Source: Zeimonas sp044507525
GTDB lineage: Bacteria; Pseudomonadota; Gammaproteobacteria; Burkholderiales; Burkholderiaceae_E
Direction: 5' to 3'
Assembly: GCA_044507525.1 (NCBI GenBank)
Contig: JBIQJM010000115.1
Span: forward strand, 1 to 9,705
DNA length: 9,705 bases
Part shown: positions 1-5,837 of the stretch, one piece after another
Layout: every line of letters starts with the position of its first letter
Position numbering within the stretch: the stretch's first letter is position 1
The notes under the pieces: model-generated
The model's database searches: none
The model's input: only the letters and a program-made list of their open reading frames with translations
Told to the model about the DNA's origin: nothing
Made by a program: the position numbers and the translations under genes

Positions 1-353
1 GCGCCGATCAGCGTGCCGCCTTCGCCGTGGTCCTTCGTTTCCTTGCGATTGAACGCGAAGCCGGTGTTGCGGCCCTTGTGCGCGAGCGCGACGGCGGTGG
101 CCGACGCGAGCGGAATCCCCTTGTAGGCGGGTCCGAACAGCATGTCGAAGGCGACGCGGCCGGCGCGCTCGGCTTCGAGCAGCGTGTCGGCGTAGAACTG
201 CGCGAGCCTGCCGAGCGACGCGCCGTCGCAGAACAGTCCGGCGTTGAAGAAATACGGCGACGTGCGCCCGGCCTTCGTGCGGAACTCGCCGAAGCGCAGC
301 ACGCCGTTGTCGACGGCGAAGCGGATAAACTGCGCGCGCAGATCGTCGGCCAT
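1..353 (-). CDS. pyrE: Orotate phosphoribosyltransferase, N-terminal part (cut by left edge)
   Basis: PyrE joins orotate to phosphoribosyl pyrophosphate to give orotidine 5'-phosphate, the fifth step of pyrimidine synthesis in the cytoplasm. The first 117 codons are visible. Family hallmarks include KAGRTSPYFFNAG at residues 27-39, FGPAYKGIPLA at 73-83 and FNRKETKDHGEGG at 101-113, which carries substrate-contact residues of the family. The PRPP-binding DD-TAG motif would lie beyond the left edge. The ATG at 351-353 fits the family's short N-terminus (MADDLRAQFIRFAV). No strong Shine-Dalgarno sequence is visible upstream. The gene diverges from the exonuclease III gene with only 35 bp between start codons, so at least one of the two promoters must overlap coding sequence. 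Recognition is secure from family motifs; only the truncation limits the call. Confidence 0.96.
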   Translation of the reverse strand, partial: MADDLRAQFIRFAVDNGVLRFGEFRTKAGRTSPYFFNAGLFCDGASLGRLAQFYADTLLEAERAGRVAFDMLFGPAYKGIPLASATAVALAHKGRNTGFAFNRKETKDHGEGGTLIG

Positions 354-388
354 GAAGAAGAGTCTCGGGAAGGAATGAAAGTCGCGCA

Positions 389-1168
389 ATGATACGGGTG
401 GTCACGCTGAACCTGAACGGCATCCGCTCGGCCGCGCGCCGCGGCTGGATCGAGTGGGCGAGCGCGCACCGCGCCGACGTCGTCTGCGTCCAGGAGGTGC
501 GCGCGCAGGAATGCGATCTCGACGACACGCACGCGATCGACGGCTTGCACGCGCACTTCGACTGCGGCCTGCGCAAGGGCTACAGCGGCGTCGGCGTCTA
601 TGCGCGACGCGAGCCGCGTGCGGTGCGCACCGGCTTCGGCAGCGCGGAGTTCGACGGCGAGGGGCGCTACCTCGAGCTCGACTTCGGCTCGTACGCGGTC
701 GTGTCGGTCTACGTGCCTTCGGGGTCGAGCTCCCCCGAGCGGCAGGAGGCGAAGTTCCGCTTCCTCGCCGAGTTCCAGCAGCACCTGCGCGAACTCGTCG
801 CCAGCGGGCGCGAGCTGATCCTGTGCGGCGACTGGAACATCGCGCACAAGGAGATCGACCTGAAGAACTGGCGCTCGAACCGGAAGAACTCGGGATTCCT
901 GCCGGAGGAGCGGGCGTGGCTGTCGACGGTGTTCGACGAGCTGGGTTGGGTCGACGTGTATCGGCGACTGGAGCCCGACGCCACCGATGCGGGATACACC
1001 TGGTGGAGCAACCGCGGGCAGGCGTGGGCGAAGAACGTGGGGTGGCGGATCGACTACCAGATCGCGACCCTCGGGATCGCGCAAACCGCGAGAGCGGCAT
1101 CGATCTACAAGGACGCGCGGTTCAGCGACCACGCGCCGCTGACGATCGACTACGGGATTTCTCCGTAG
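389..1168 (+). CDS. xth: Exodeoxyribonuclease III / AP endonuclease
   Basis: This 259-residue protein is an endonuclease/exonuclease/phosphatase-fold enzyme that incises DNA at abasic sites and trims 3' ends during base excision repair. The length fits the family. Expected active-site residues are present: N8 in the LNLNG motif, E36 in VQE, Y108 in SVYVPSG, D148 and N150 in LCGDWN, D222 in WRIDYQ, and the D247-H248 pair in FSDHAPL. In Pseudomonas, the paralogue Crc also lies next to pyrE but is a regulator with no detectable nuclease activity; the intact catalytic set here favours a real nuclease. The ATG at 389 matches the family N-terminus (MIRVVTLNLNGIR). A purine-rich stretch GGGAAGGA (367-374) lies 14 nt upstream, farther than ideal. 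A five-codon frame (375-392) ends across this start codon. Downstream it converges on the hydrolase remnant with a 33-bp gap. Confidence 0.94.
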   Translation: MIRVVTLNLNGIRSAARRGWIEWASAHRADVVCVQEVRAQECDLDDTHAIDGLHAHFDCGLRKGYSGVGVYARREPRAVRTGFGSAEFDGEGRYLELDFGSYAVVSVYVPSGSSSPERQEAKFRFLAEFQQHLRELVASGRELILCGDWNIAHKEIDLKNWRSNRKNSGFLPEERAWLSTVFDELGWVDVYRRLEPDATDAGYTWWSNRGQAWAKNVGWRIDYQIATLGIAQTARAASIYKDARFSDHAPLTIDYGISP

Positions 1169-1201
1169 GCCGAGGGCTGGCGACCGCGCGTCCCCAGGCG
1201 T

Positions 1202-2131
1202 TCAGGAGCCACTTGCTGCAGCGGGTCTCGCCGGGGCAGGACTCCTGGCCGGCGCATCGAAGAGCGCCCAGGCGCGAGCAACGATCTCGCGTCGCATCGT
1301 CGGGTCGTTCAGGGGCGCATGCCAGTAGACGAGCGGGCGCCACTGGATGTCGGCCAGCACGAGCTCGTGGTACGAAGGATGGGGCACGTGGAAGTCGAAG
1401 CGCCACTCGATCGACATGATGACTCTCGAAGGGTCGGGTCCCTGCAGGCGCGGCACCGCTTTCTCTCGTTCGATACGACCAGACCCGACGGTAGGGTCCT
1501 TCAGTTCCTGGTCGAAGCGAACGAATATCGGGTTGCCTGGAAAAGGCGAACCGATCGCGAGATTCTGCGGCAGCGTGCGCGGAGCTGCGCCCAGCGATGG
1601 CGGTACCAGCGGCTGCGTGCTTGCGCCAGCGAGGAGCCGGTCGATCGAGTAGAGCTGCCCCAGAACGCTGTCTCCGGAGGCGACGGTCACGACCAGGTGT
1701 TCCGCGCGTGAGGCCGCGGCTACGTATTCGCCGGTTCCCTCCGTGTGCTCCCGAACCGGCCCCGTCTCGGCGGAACGCCCCTGGAGCTCCGCCGCGGGAA
1801 AGCGGGTCGTCACCGTCTGCGACCAGTTGCGCACGCTGGTGGCCGGTATCGCGCCGGCGACGAGCAGCACGCCCGCCACGGGTCTCCGAGGCGCCGGCAC
1901 CGGCAGGCCGGAAAGGCCTTCCATCAGGACCTTCGAACCGAGGCTGTGGGCGACGAGGTACAGCTTGCGGTCCGTCATCCGGCCGAGCAGGGCCGACAGG
2001 TATTCCGCGGAGCGCGAGGCGTTGCGTTGCGCCCCGGAGAAGTCGACAAAGCCGAATTCGCCGGGCCAGATGAAGACCAGGATGTCCGGTCCTTTCCGTC
2101 CTTGCGACTGGCGCAATCTGGCGAGATCGGT
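1202..2131 (-). pseudogene. Truncated DUF900-like alpha/beta hydrolase remnant
   Basis: The open frame encodes about 305-310 residues resembling DUF900-type serine hydrolases. Numbered from the first possible start (TTG at 2114-2116), it shows VFIWPG at 14-19, the nucleophile elbow LVAHSLGS at 54-61 (Ser58), an Asp in ASGDSVL (D149) and a late histidine cluster HVPHPSYH (243-250), so a Ser-Asp-His triad is plausible. What is missing is the N-terminal strand with the HGYN/HGF oxyanion-hole motif, normally some 30-40 residues before the WP motif, plus any leader. The frame is closed by the TGA of the Lrp gene at 2132-2134, only 15 nt upstream of the TTG, and no Shine-Dalgarno sequence precedes that TTG. 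I could not find the missing segment in the other minus-strand frames. Base composition looks less GC-rich (33 of 60 bases at 1501-1560) than in the fusion gene (42 of 60 at 4681-4740). A 5'-truncated gene is the simplest reading; a TTG-started, Lrp-coupled CDS (1202-2116) is the alternative. Confidence 0.6.
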
Positions 2132-2596
2132 TCAGACGGGGTAGCCGCCGAACTCCTTCACCGTGCCGAGCTCCGTGTGCGAGACGATTCGCGCCACGCC
2201 CATGCCGAGGTCGTTGATCCAGGCGTCCGAGATGCGGCGGTAGTGCTCGATGTCGCTGCACGCGAAGCGCACGAGGTAGTCGTAGGGGCCGCTGAGCAGG
2301 TGGCAGGCGATCACCTCTTCGCATTGCGCGGCCCGGCGCTCGAACTGCTGCAGCGTCGCCTGGCGCTGGTCGACGAGCGTGACCTCGGCGTGCACGACGA
2401 GCACTTCGCCCAGCGCGGCGCGACCGACGATCGCGCGGTAGCCCTCGACGAGGCGGTCGCGCTCGAGCCGGCGCACGCGATCGAGGCAGGCGCGCGGCGA
2501 CAACCCGACCTGTTCGGCGAGCGCCTGGTTCGTCATCCGGCCGTCGTGCTGCAGCTCACGCAGGATGCGTCGATCGATTTCGTCGAGCCGCTTCAT
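2132..2596 (-). CDS. Lrp/AsnC-family transcriptional regulator
   Basis: This 154-residue protein has the standard layout of feast/famine regulators. The N-terminal winged helix-turn-helix (about residues 4-52) includes LDEIDRRILRELQHDGRMTN, then LAEQVGLSPRACLDRVRRLE. The C-terminal RAM ligand-binding domain (about 64-145) holds the characteristic GPYDYLVRFAC segment at 103-113 and the closing VKEFGGYPV. Family members bind amino acids and form dimers to octamers that bend DNA at target promoters. The gene follows the ornithine aminotransferase fusion on the same strand, so arginine or ornithine sensing and control of that gene are reasonable inferences, but ligand specificity cannot be read from the sequence. 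The ATG at 2594-2596 is the only start consistent with the family N-terminus. It lacks a Shine-Dalgarno sequence, and a TACACT -10-like hexamer lies 6 nt upstream. Confidence 0.93.
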   Translation of the reverse strand: MKRLDEIDRRILRELQHDGRMTNQALAEQVGLSPRACLDRVRRLERDRLVEGYRAIVGRAALGEVLVVHAEVTLVDQRQATLQQFERRAAQCEEVIACHLLSGPYDYLVRFACSDIEHYRRISDAWINDLGMGVARIVSHTELGTVKEFGGYPV

Positions 2597-2602
2597 GCAA
2601 CG

Positions 2603-2608
2603 AGTGTA
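2603..2608 (-). promoter_or_regulatory. Possible -10 element for a leaderless lrp transcript
   Basis: On the minus strand TACACT (TATAAT-like at four of six positions) ends 6 nt before the lrp ATG, and no ribosome-binding purine stretch lies between. If used, transcription would begin at or next to the start codon. I found no convincing -35 hexamer at the usual spacing, so this is tentative. Confidence 0.25.
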
Positions 2609-2663
2609 GCGGTCGCGCCGGGCGACAAGCGCAGCGGGGCAGCGCGCGCCTTCGTTTGCGCAG

Positions 2664-2686
2664 GCGGGCGGTCGTCGACCGCCCGC
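2664..2686 (-). terminator. Perfect 10-bp hairpin just after the aminotransferase fusion stop codon
   Basis: The arms GCGGGCGGTC (2664-2673) and GACCGCCCGC (2677-2686) pair perfectly around a 3-nt loop. The hairpin begins 1 nt beyond the stop codon of the minus-strand fusion gene (2688-2690) and lies before lrp. No T-tract follows on the minus strand (it continues CTGCGCAAACG), so it is not a classic intrinsic terminator. It could act as an attenuating or 3'-end-stabilising stem, or as a dyad bound by a regulator. Confidence 0.4.
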
Positions 2687-2687
2687 G

Positions 2688-4883
2688 TCAGGCAGCGAGC
2701 GTACGAGCCACCGGCGCGCGCCTGCGGCTGCGCTGATCGAGTCGCAGCGTCAGGCAGCACGCGGCGCCGCCCGAGCGATTGAAGGCGTCGAGCGCGACGA
2801 CCTGCGTGCGATAGCCGCGCTCGGCGAGGTCGCGGCGCAACTGCGGCGAGGCGTGGCAGAGCACGATGTCGTCGCCGATGCCGACCGCGTTGACCGCGAA
2901 ACGCGCGGCGTCCTCGTCGCTCGCCTCGATCGCGTCGGCGCCGACGACGGCGCGCAGCAGGCGCTGCGATTCCCCGGAGAACGCCGGCGGATACCAGAGC
3001 AGCTCGCCGCGCGGGAGTACGCACAGGCAGGTGTCGAGGTGGTAGAAGCTCGGCGAGACGAGCTCGAGCGACAGCGTGTCGACGTTGAAGACACGCCGCA
3101 GGTCCTCGCGCACGGCGAAGTCGGAGCGCTGGCCGTGCCCCATCCACATCAGCTGCCGCTTCGCATCCCAGATCGCGTCGCCTGCGCCCTCGAAGCGCAG
3201 GTTCGCGTCGACCTCGTGCAGCGATTCGACGACGCCTCGGCTGCGCAGGGCTTCGAAGGCGCGCCGACCGTGGGCTTGCTCGTCGCGCCGCTCGGGGTTG
3301 CGGAAACGCGCGAGCAGCGCCTTGCCGTCGAGGACGACGGCGCTGTTCGCGGTGAAGACGAGGTCCGGCGAGCCGGGCTGCGCGGTCATCGTCTCGATGC
3401 GTGCACCGAGGCGGCGGTACGCATCGTGCAATGCCTGCCATCCGCTGCGCGCCTCCTGCGACAGGCGCGCGGCGTCGAGCGACCAGGTCTCGGGATGCAT
3501 CCACGGATTGATACGGTAGCGCACCTCGAAGTGCTCGGGCGGGCACAGCAGCAGACGCGGCGGACGCTCGGCGGGTGCTGCGCCGCGGGCTTCGCTGCGC
3601 ACTGCCTGCCGGCGCGATCGCTCGATGCGGCGCAGGGCGGTCGCCGGTCCCGACGAGGCCATCTCGTCGAGCACTTCGCCGATGCGGTCCAGGCCCCAGT
3701 CGAGCTGCGCCTTCGTGATGGTCAACGCCGGTGCGATGCGCACCGCGTCGTGCGCCTCCTTCGTGAGCACGCCGCGACGCGCGAGGCGCTCGACGAATTC
3801 GTGCGCAGCCAGGCCGCAGCCGCGCAGGTCGAATCCGGCCCACAGCCCCCGACCGCGCACGGCGATCCGGCGCGTCCCGGCGAGCGCCCGCAGCCGCTCG
3901 AGCAGATGGCGGCCGAGCGCGGCGCTGCGCTCGGCGAGCTGCTCTTCCTGCAGCACGCGCAGGGCCTCGAGGCCGACGGCGGCGGCGAGCGGATTGCCGC
4001 CGAAGGTCGAGCCGTGGCTGCCGGGCTCGAAGACGTCCATCAGCGCCGCATCGGCGACGAAGGCCGACACCGGAAGGATCCCGCCGCCGAGCGCCTTGCC
4101 GACGACGATCGCGTCGGGGCGGATCGCTTCGTGCTCGAACGCGAAGTTGCGGCCGGTGCGCCCCAGGCCCGACTGCACTTCGTCGAGGACCAGCAGCACG
4201 CGATGACGGTCGCACCACTCGCGCACGCCCTTCAGCCAGCCCTCGGGCGGCACGATGACGCCCGCCTCGCCCTGGATCGGCTCGACGAGCACCGCGCAGA
4301 CGTCGTCGCTGCCGGCCGCGGCCAGCGAGTCGAGGTCGCCGAAGTCGAAGAGCCGGAAGCCGGACGAGAACGGTTCGAAGTCGCGGCGCGTGTCGGGGTC
4401 CGACGAGAAGCCGACGATCGTCGTCGTGCGGCCGTGGAAGTTTCCGCGCGCGACGAGGATCGTCGCGCGGCCCGGCGCGATGCCCTTGACCCGATAGCCC
4501 CAGCGCCTCGCCGCCTTGATCGCCGTCTCGACCGCTTCGGCGCCCGTGTTCATCGGCAGCGCACGCTCGAAGCCCGACAGCCGGCACAGCTCGGCGAGAA
4601 AAGGGCCGAGCCGGTCGGTGTGGAAGGCGCGCGAGGTGACGCAGACGCGCGCGAGCTGCGCCTGCGCGGCTGCGACCAGCCGCGGGTGGCGATGGCCGTG
4701 CGCCACCGCCGAGTACGCGCTCATGAAGTCGAGGTAACGGCGCCCTGCCGTGTCGTACAGCCAGACGTCGTCGCCGCGCTCGAGGACGATCGGCAGCGGT
4801 GCGTAGTTCTGCGCGCACACTGCCCTTTCGCGCTCGATGGTCTCGCGCGTCGCCCGATCCGGGTCCCGTGCCGTGTCGCTCAT
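2688..4883 (-). CDS. rocD: Ornithine aminotransferase fused to an arginine dihydrolase/DDAH-like amidinohydrolase domain
   Basis: This 731-residue protein has two enzyme domains. Residues 1 to about 408 are a complete PLP class-III ornithine 5-aminotransferase (ornithine plus 2-oxoglutarate to glutamate 5-semialdehyde plus glutamate). Visible motifs are YLDFMSAYSAV (50-60), TSRAFHTD (83-90), MNTGAEA (111-117), GNFHGRT (147-153), EPIQGEAG (201-208), LDEVQSG (233-239), the PLP lysine K263 in VGKALGGG, and GSTFGGNP (291-298). After an Arg/Ala-rich linker (about 409-441), residues 442-716 form an amidinotransferase/pentein-fold domain: LLLCPPEHFEVRYRINPWM, PDLVFTANS (506-514, with N513), FEGAGDA (564-570), FYHLDTC (613-619, His615), and GGAACCLTLRL with the expected catalytic Cys at 710. 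These motifs match cyanobacterial ArgZ/AgrE-type arginine dihydrolases and dimethylargininase relatives. The start ATG follows a GGGGAAG ribosome-binding stretch by 4 nt. An Lrp-type gene lies 91 nt downstream. The aminotransferase identity is firm; the exact reaction of the second domain is inferred. Confidence 0.93.
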   Translation of the reverse strand: MSDTARDPDRATRETIERERAVCAQNYAPLPIVLERGDDVWLYDTAGRRYLDFMSAYSAVAHGHRHPRLVAAAQAQLARVCVTSRAFHTDRLGPFLAELCRLSGFERALPMNTGAEAVETAIKAARRWGYRVKGIAPGRATILVARGNFHGRTTTIVGFSSDPDTRRDFEPFSSGFRLFDFGDLDSLAAAGSDDVCAVLVEPIQGEAGVIVPPEGWLKGVREWCDRHRVLLVLDEVQSGLGRTGRNFAFEHEAIRPDAIVVGKALGGGILPVSAFVADAALMDVFEPGSHGSTFGGNPLAAAVGLEALRVLQEEQLAERSAALGRHLLERLRALAGTRRIAVRGRGLWAGFDLRGCGLAAHEFVERLARRGVLTKEAHDAVRIAPALTITKAQLDWGLDRIGEVLDEMASSGPATALRRIERSRRQAVRSEARGAAPAERPPRLLLCPPEHFEVRYRINPWMHPETWSLDAARLSQEARSGWQALHDAYRRLGARIETMTAQPGSPDLVFTANSAVVLDGKALLARFRNPERRDEQAHGRRAFEALRSRGVVESLHEVDANLRFEGAGDAIWDAKRQLMWMGHGQRSDFAVREDLRRVFNVDTLSLELVSPSFYHLDTCLCVLPRGELLWYPPAFSGESQRLLRAVVGADAIEASDEDAARFAVNAVGIGDDIVLCHASPQLRRDLAERGYRTQVVALDAFNRSGGAACCLTLRLDQRSRRRAPVARTLAA

Positions 4884-5004
4884 TTCGCTTCCCCGTGGCG
4901 CGCCCGAAGGCGACGTCCATGGAGATCATCGGCAAACGCGGCGACCCGCGGGGGTGCTTCATGAGTGCGTCAGGCGCCGGCCCGGCGCAATCCGGCATCG
5001 GCTA

Positions 5005-5019
5005 CCGCCGAATCGGCGG
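5005..5019. promoter_or_regulatory. Palindrome between peroxiredoxin and aminotransferase fusion
   Basis: CCGCCGAATCGGCGG is a 7-bp perfect inverted repeat around a single central A. It sits 30 bp after the peroxiredoxin stop codon and about 120 bp upstream of the fusion start, in the 165-bp gap that should hold the fusion's promoter. It could be an operator, for example for the nearby Lrp-type protein, or form a short stem ending the peroxiredoxin transcript. No T-run follows on the minus strand. I saw no clear -35/-10 pair elsewhere in this gap. Confidence 0.3.
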
Positions 5020-5048
5020 GCGCGCGCTTCGGCGCTCGTCCCCGACTC

Positions 5049-5603
5049 TCAGCGCCGGGCCAGCTCGCGCAGGGCCTGCAGCGTGTTGGGCACGTGCTCG
5101 TCGGGGCTCATCGACGAATACGCATAGGCGATGCGCCCGTCCGTACCCACCACGTACGACACGCGTTTCGCGTAACTCGACAGAAGCGGCATCACCGCTC
5201 CGTAGGCCTTCATGATCCTGCCGTCGCTGTCGGAGCCGACCGCGAAGCGGTTGCGGCACTCCTCGACCGAGAACTTCTGCAGCGTCTCGATGTCGTCGCC
5301 GGACAGGCCGATCACCGTCGCGTTCAGCGCCCGGTATTCGTCCTGCGCTTCGGCGAAGCGATTCGCTTCGATGGTGCAGCCCTTCGTGAACGCCTTCGGA
5401 TAGAAGTAGACGACGACGGGCCCGTTCGCCAGCGCCTTCTCGAGGGAGAACTCGAAGGTCTCGCCGCCGAGCGCGGCGGGCGCCGTGAACACCGGTGCGG
5501 TGTCGCCGGGCTTCAGTTCGGCCTGCGCCATCGACGGCGCGACGATCGAGGCGAGCGCGGCACCGGCGGCGGCGACTCGCGAGGACAGGGTTCGCGTGTT
5601 CAT
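5049..5603 (-). CDS. Exported Bcp/AhpC-type peroxiredoxin
   Basis: This 184-residue thiol peroxidase should reduce hydrogen peroxide or organic peroxides. A Sec signal peptide is visible: basic N-terminus MNTRTLSSR, an Ala-rich hydrophobic core, and an AQA cleavage motif at about residue 28, predicting a periplasmic mature protein starting ELKPGD. The thioredoxin-fold active site is PKAFTKGC, matching PxxxTxxC with peroxidatic C76; the supporting Arg is R147 in KRVSYVVG. The Bcp-style second cysteine five residues later is replaced by Asn (N81), so C116 in SVEECRNRF is the only other mature-chain cysteine and the candidate resolving residue; otherwise the enzyme is 1-Cys. The ATG at 5601-5603 is preceded by GGAGAG at a 6-nt spacing and gives a proper signal peptide; much longer upstream starts in this frame are not credible. 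It diverges from the 2-oxoacid oxidoreductase operon. Confidence 0.9.
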   Translation of the reverse strand: MNTRTLSSRVAAAGAALASIVAPSMAQAELKPGDTAPVFTAPAALGGETFEFSLEKALANGPVVVYFYPKAFTKGCTIEANRFAEAQDEYRALNATVIGLSGDDIETLQKFSVEECRNRFAVGSDSDGRIMKAYGAVMPLLSSYAKRVSYVVGTDGRIAYAYSSMSPDEHVPNTLQALRELARR

Positions 5604-5837
5604 CGAATGCTCTCCGGTCGCGTCGTACGACTCCCGCCTTGCGGCTTCCCTGCGATGGTAAGCCCGCGCCGTCGCGCGGGGCGCCGATTCGCGATCGCGG
5701 CGGGGGCATCGCCGCGGCAAGGCGCGTTCTTGCGGCAGATCAAGGACGCAGCCGCCCGCAACCGATGTAGTCGAAGGTCGGACACCGGCGCAACGGAAGC
5801 CGCGGCGATCGACCGCGATCCCGGCCGAGGAGGCATC
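5604..5837. other. Divergent intergenic region between peroxiredoxin and oxidoreductase operon
   Basis: This 234-bp gap must carry the promoters of both flanking units. It holds a 7-bp stem with a 4-nt loop (CCCGCGC at 5663-5669 with GCGCGGG at 5674-5680) and a distant 11-bp inverted repeat (ATCGCCGCGGC at 5708-5718, GCCGCGGCGAT at 5799-5809). I found no convincing sigma-70 hexamer pair. A sigma-54-like string at 5719-5735 has the wrong spacing. Confidence 0.5.
5827..5833 (+). promoter_or_regulatory. Ribosome-binding site that fixes the GTG start of the gamma subunit
   Basis: GAGGAGG lies 4 nt before the GTG at 5838. It is the strongest purine stretch in the region and selects GTG over ATG codons far upstream in the same frame. 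Confidence 0.7.

Noticed and set aside
389..1168. Crc catabolite repression regulator, suggested by the pyrE neighbour
   Set aside because: All catalytic positions of exonuclease III are intact, which favours an active nuclease.
1169..1201. Bidirectional terminator between the exonuclease III gene and the hydrolase remnant
   Set aside because: I could not form a convincing stem in these 33 bp and there is no T-run on either strand.
2132..2134. Readthrough or recoding of the Lrp TGA to make an Lrp-hydrolase fusion
   Set aside because: The Lrp protein is complete at its normal length and the hydrolase would still lack its HGY/HGF segment. No recoding structure is evident, and a shared frame has a one-in-three chance.
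2853..4964. Long plus-strand open frame of about 700 codons opposite the aminotransferase fusion
   Set aside because: It is the antisense shadow of a strongly conserved gene, shows no recognisable motif, and has the Arg/Ala/Asp-rich composition typical of GC-rich shadow frames.
4884..5048. Small protein gene in the gap upstream of the aminotransferase fusion
   Set aside because: The ATG-started frames there run into the fusion gene in the wrong frame and show no ribosome-binding site or recognisable composition.
5719..5735. Sigma-54-like promoter (GGCGCG ... TTGC) before the oxidoreductase operon
   Set aside because: The GG and GC dinucleotides are 11 rather than 12 positions apart and the flanking consensus is weak.
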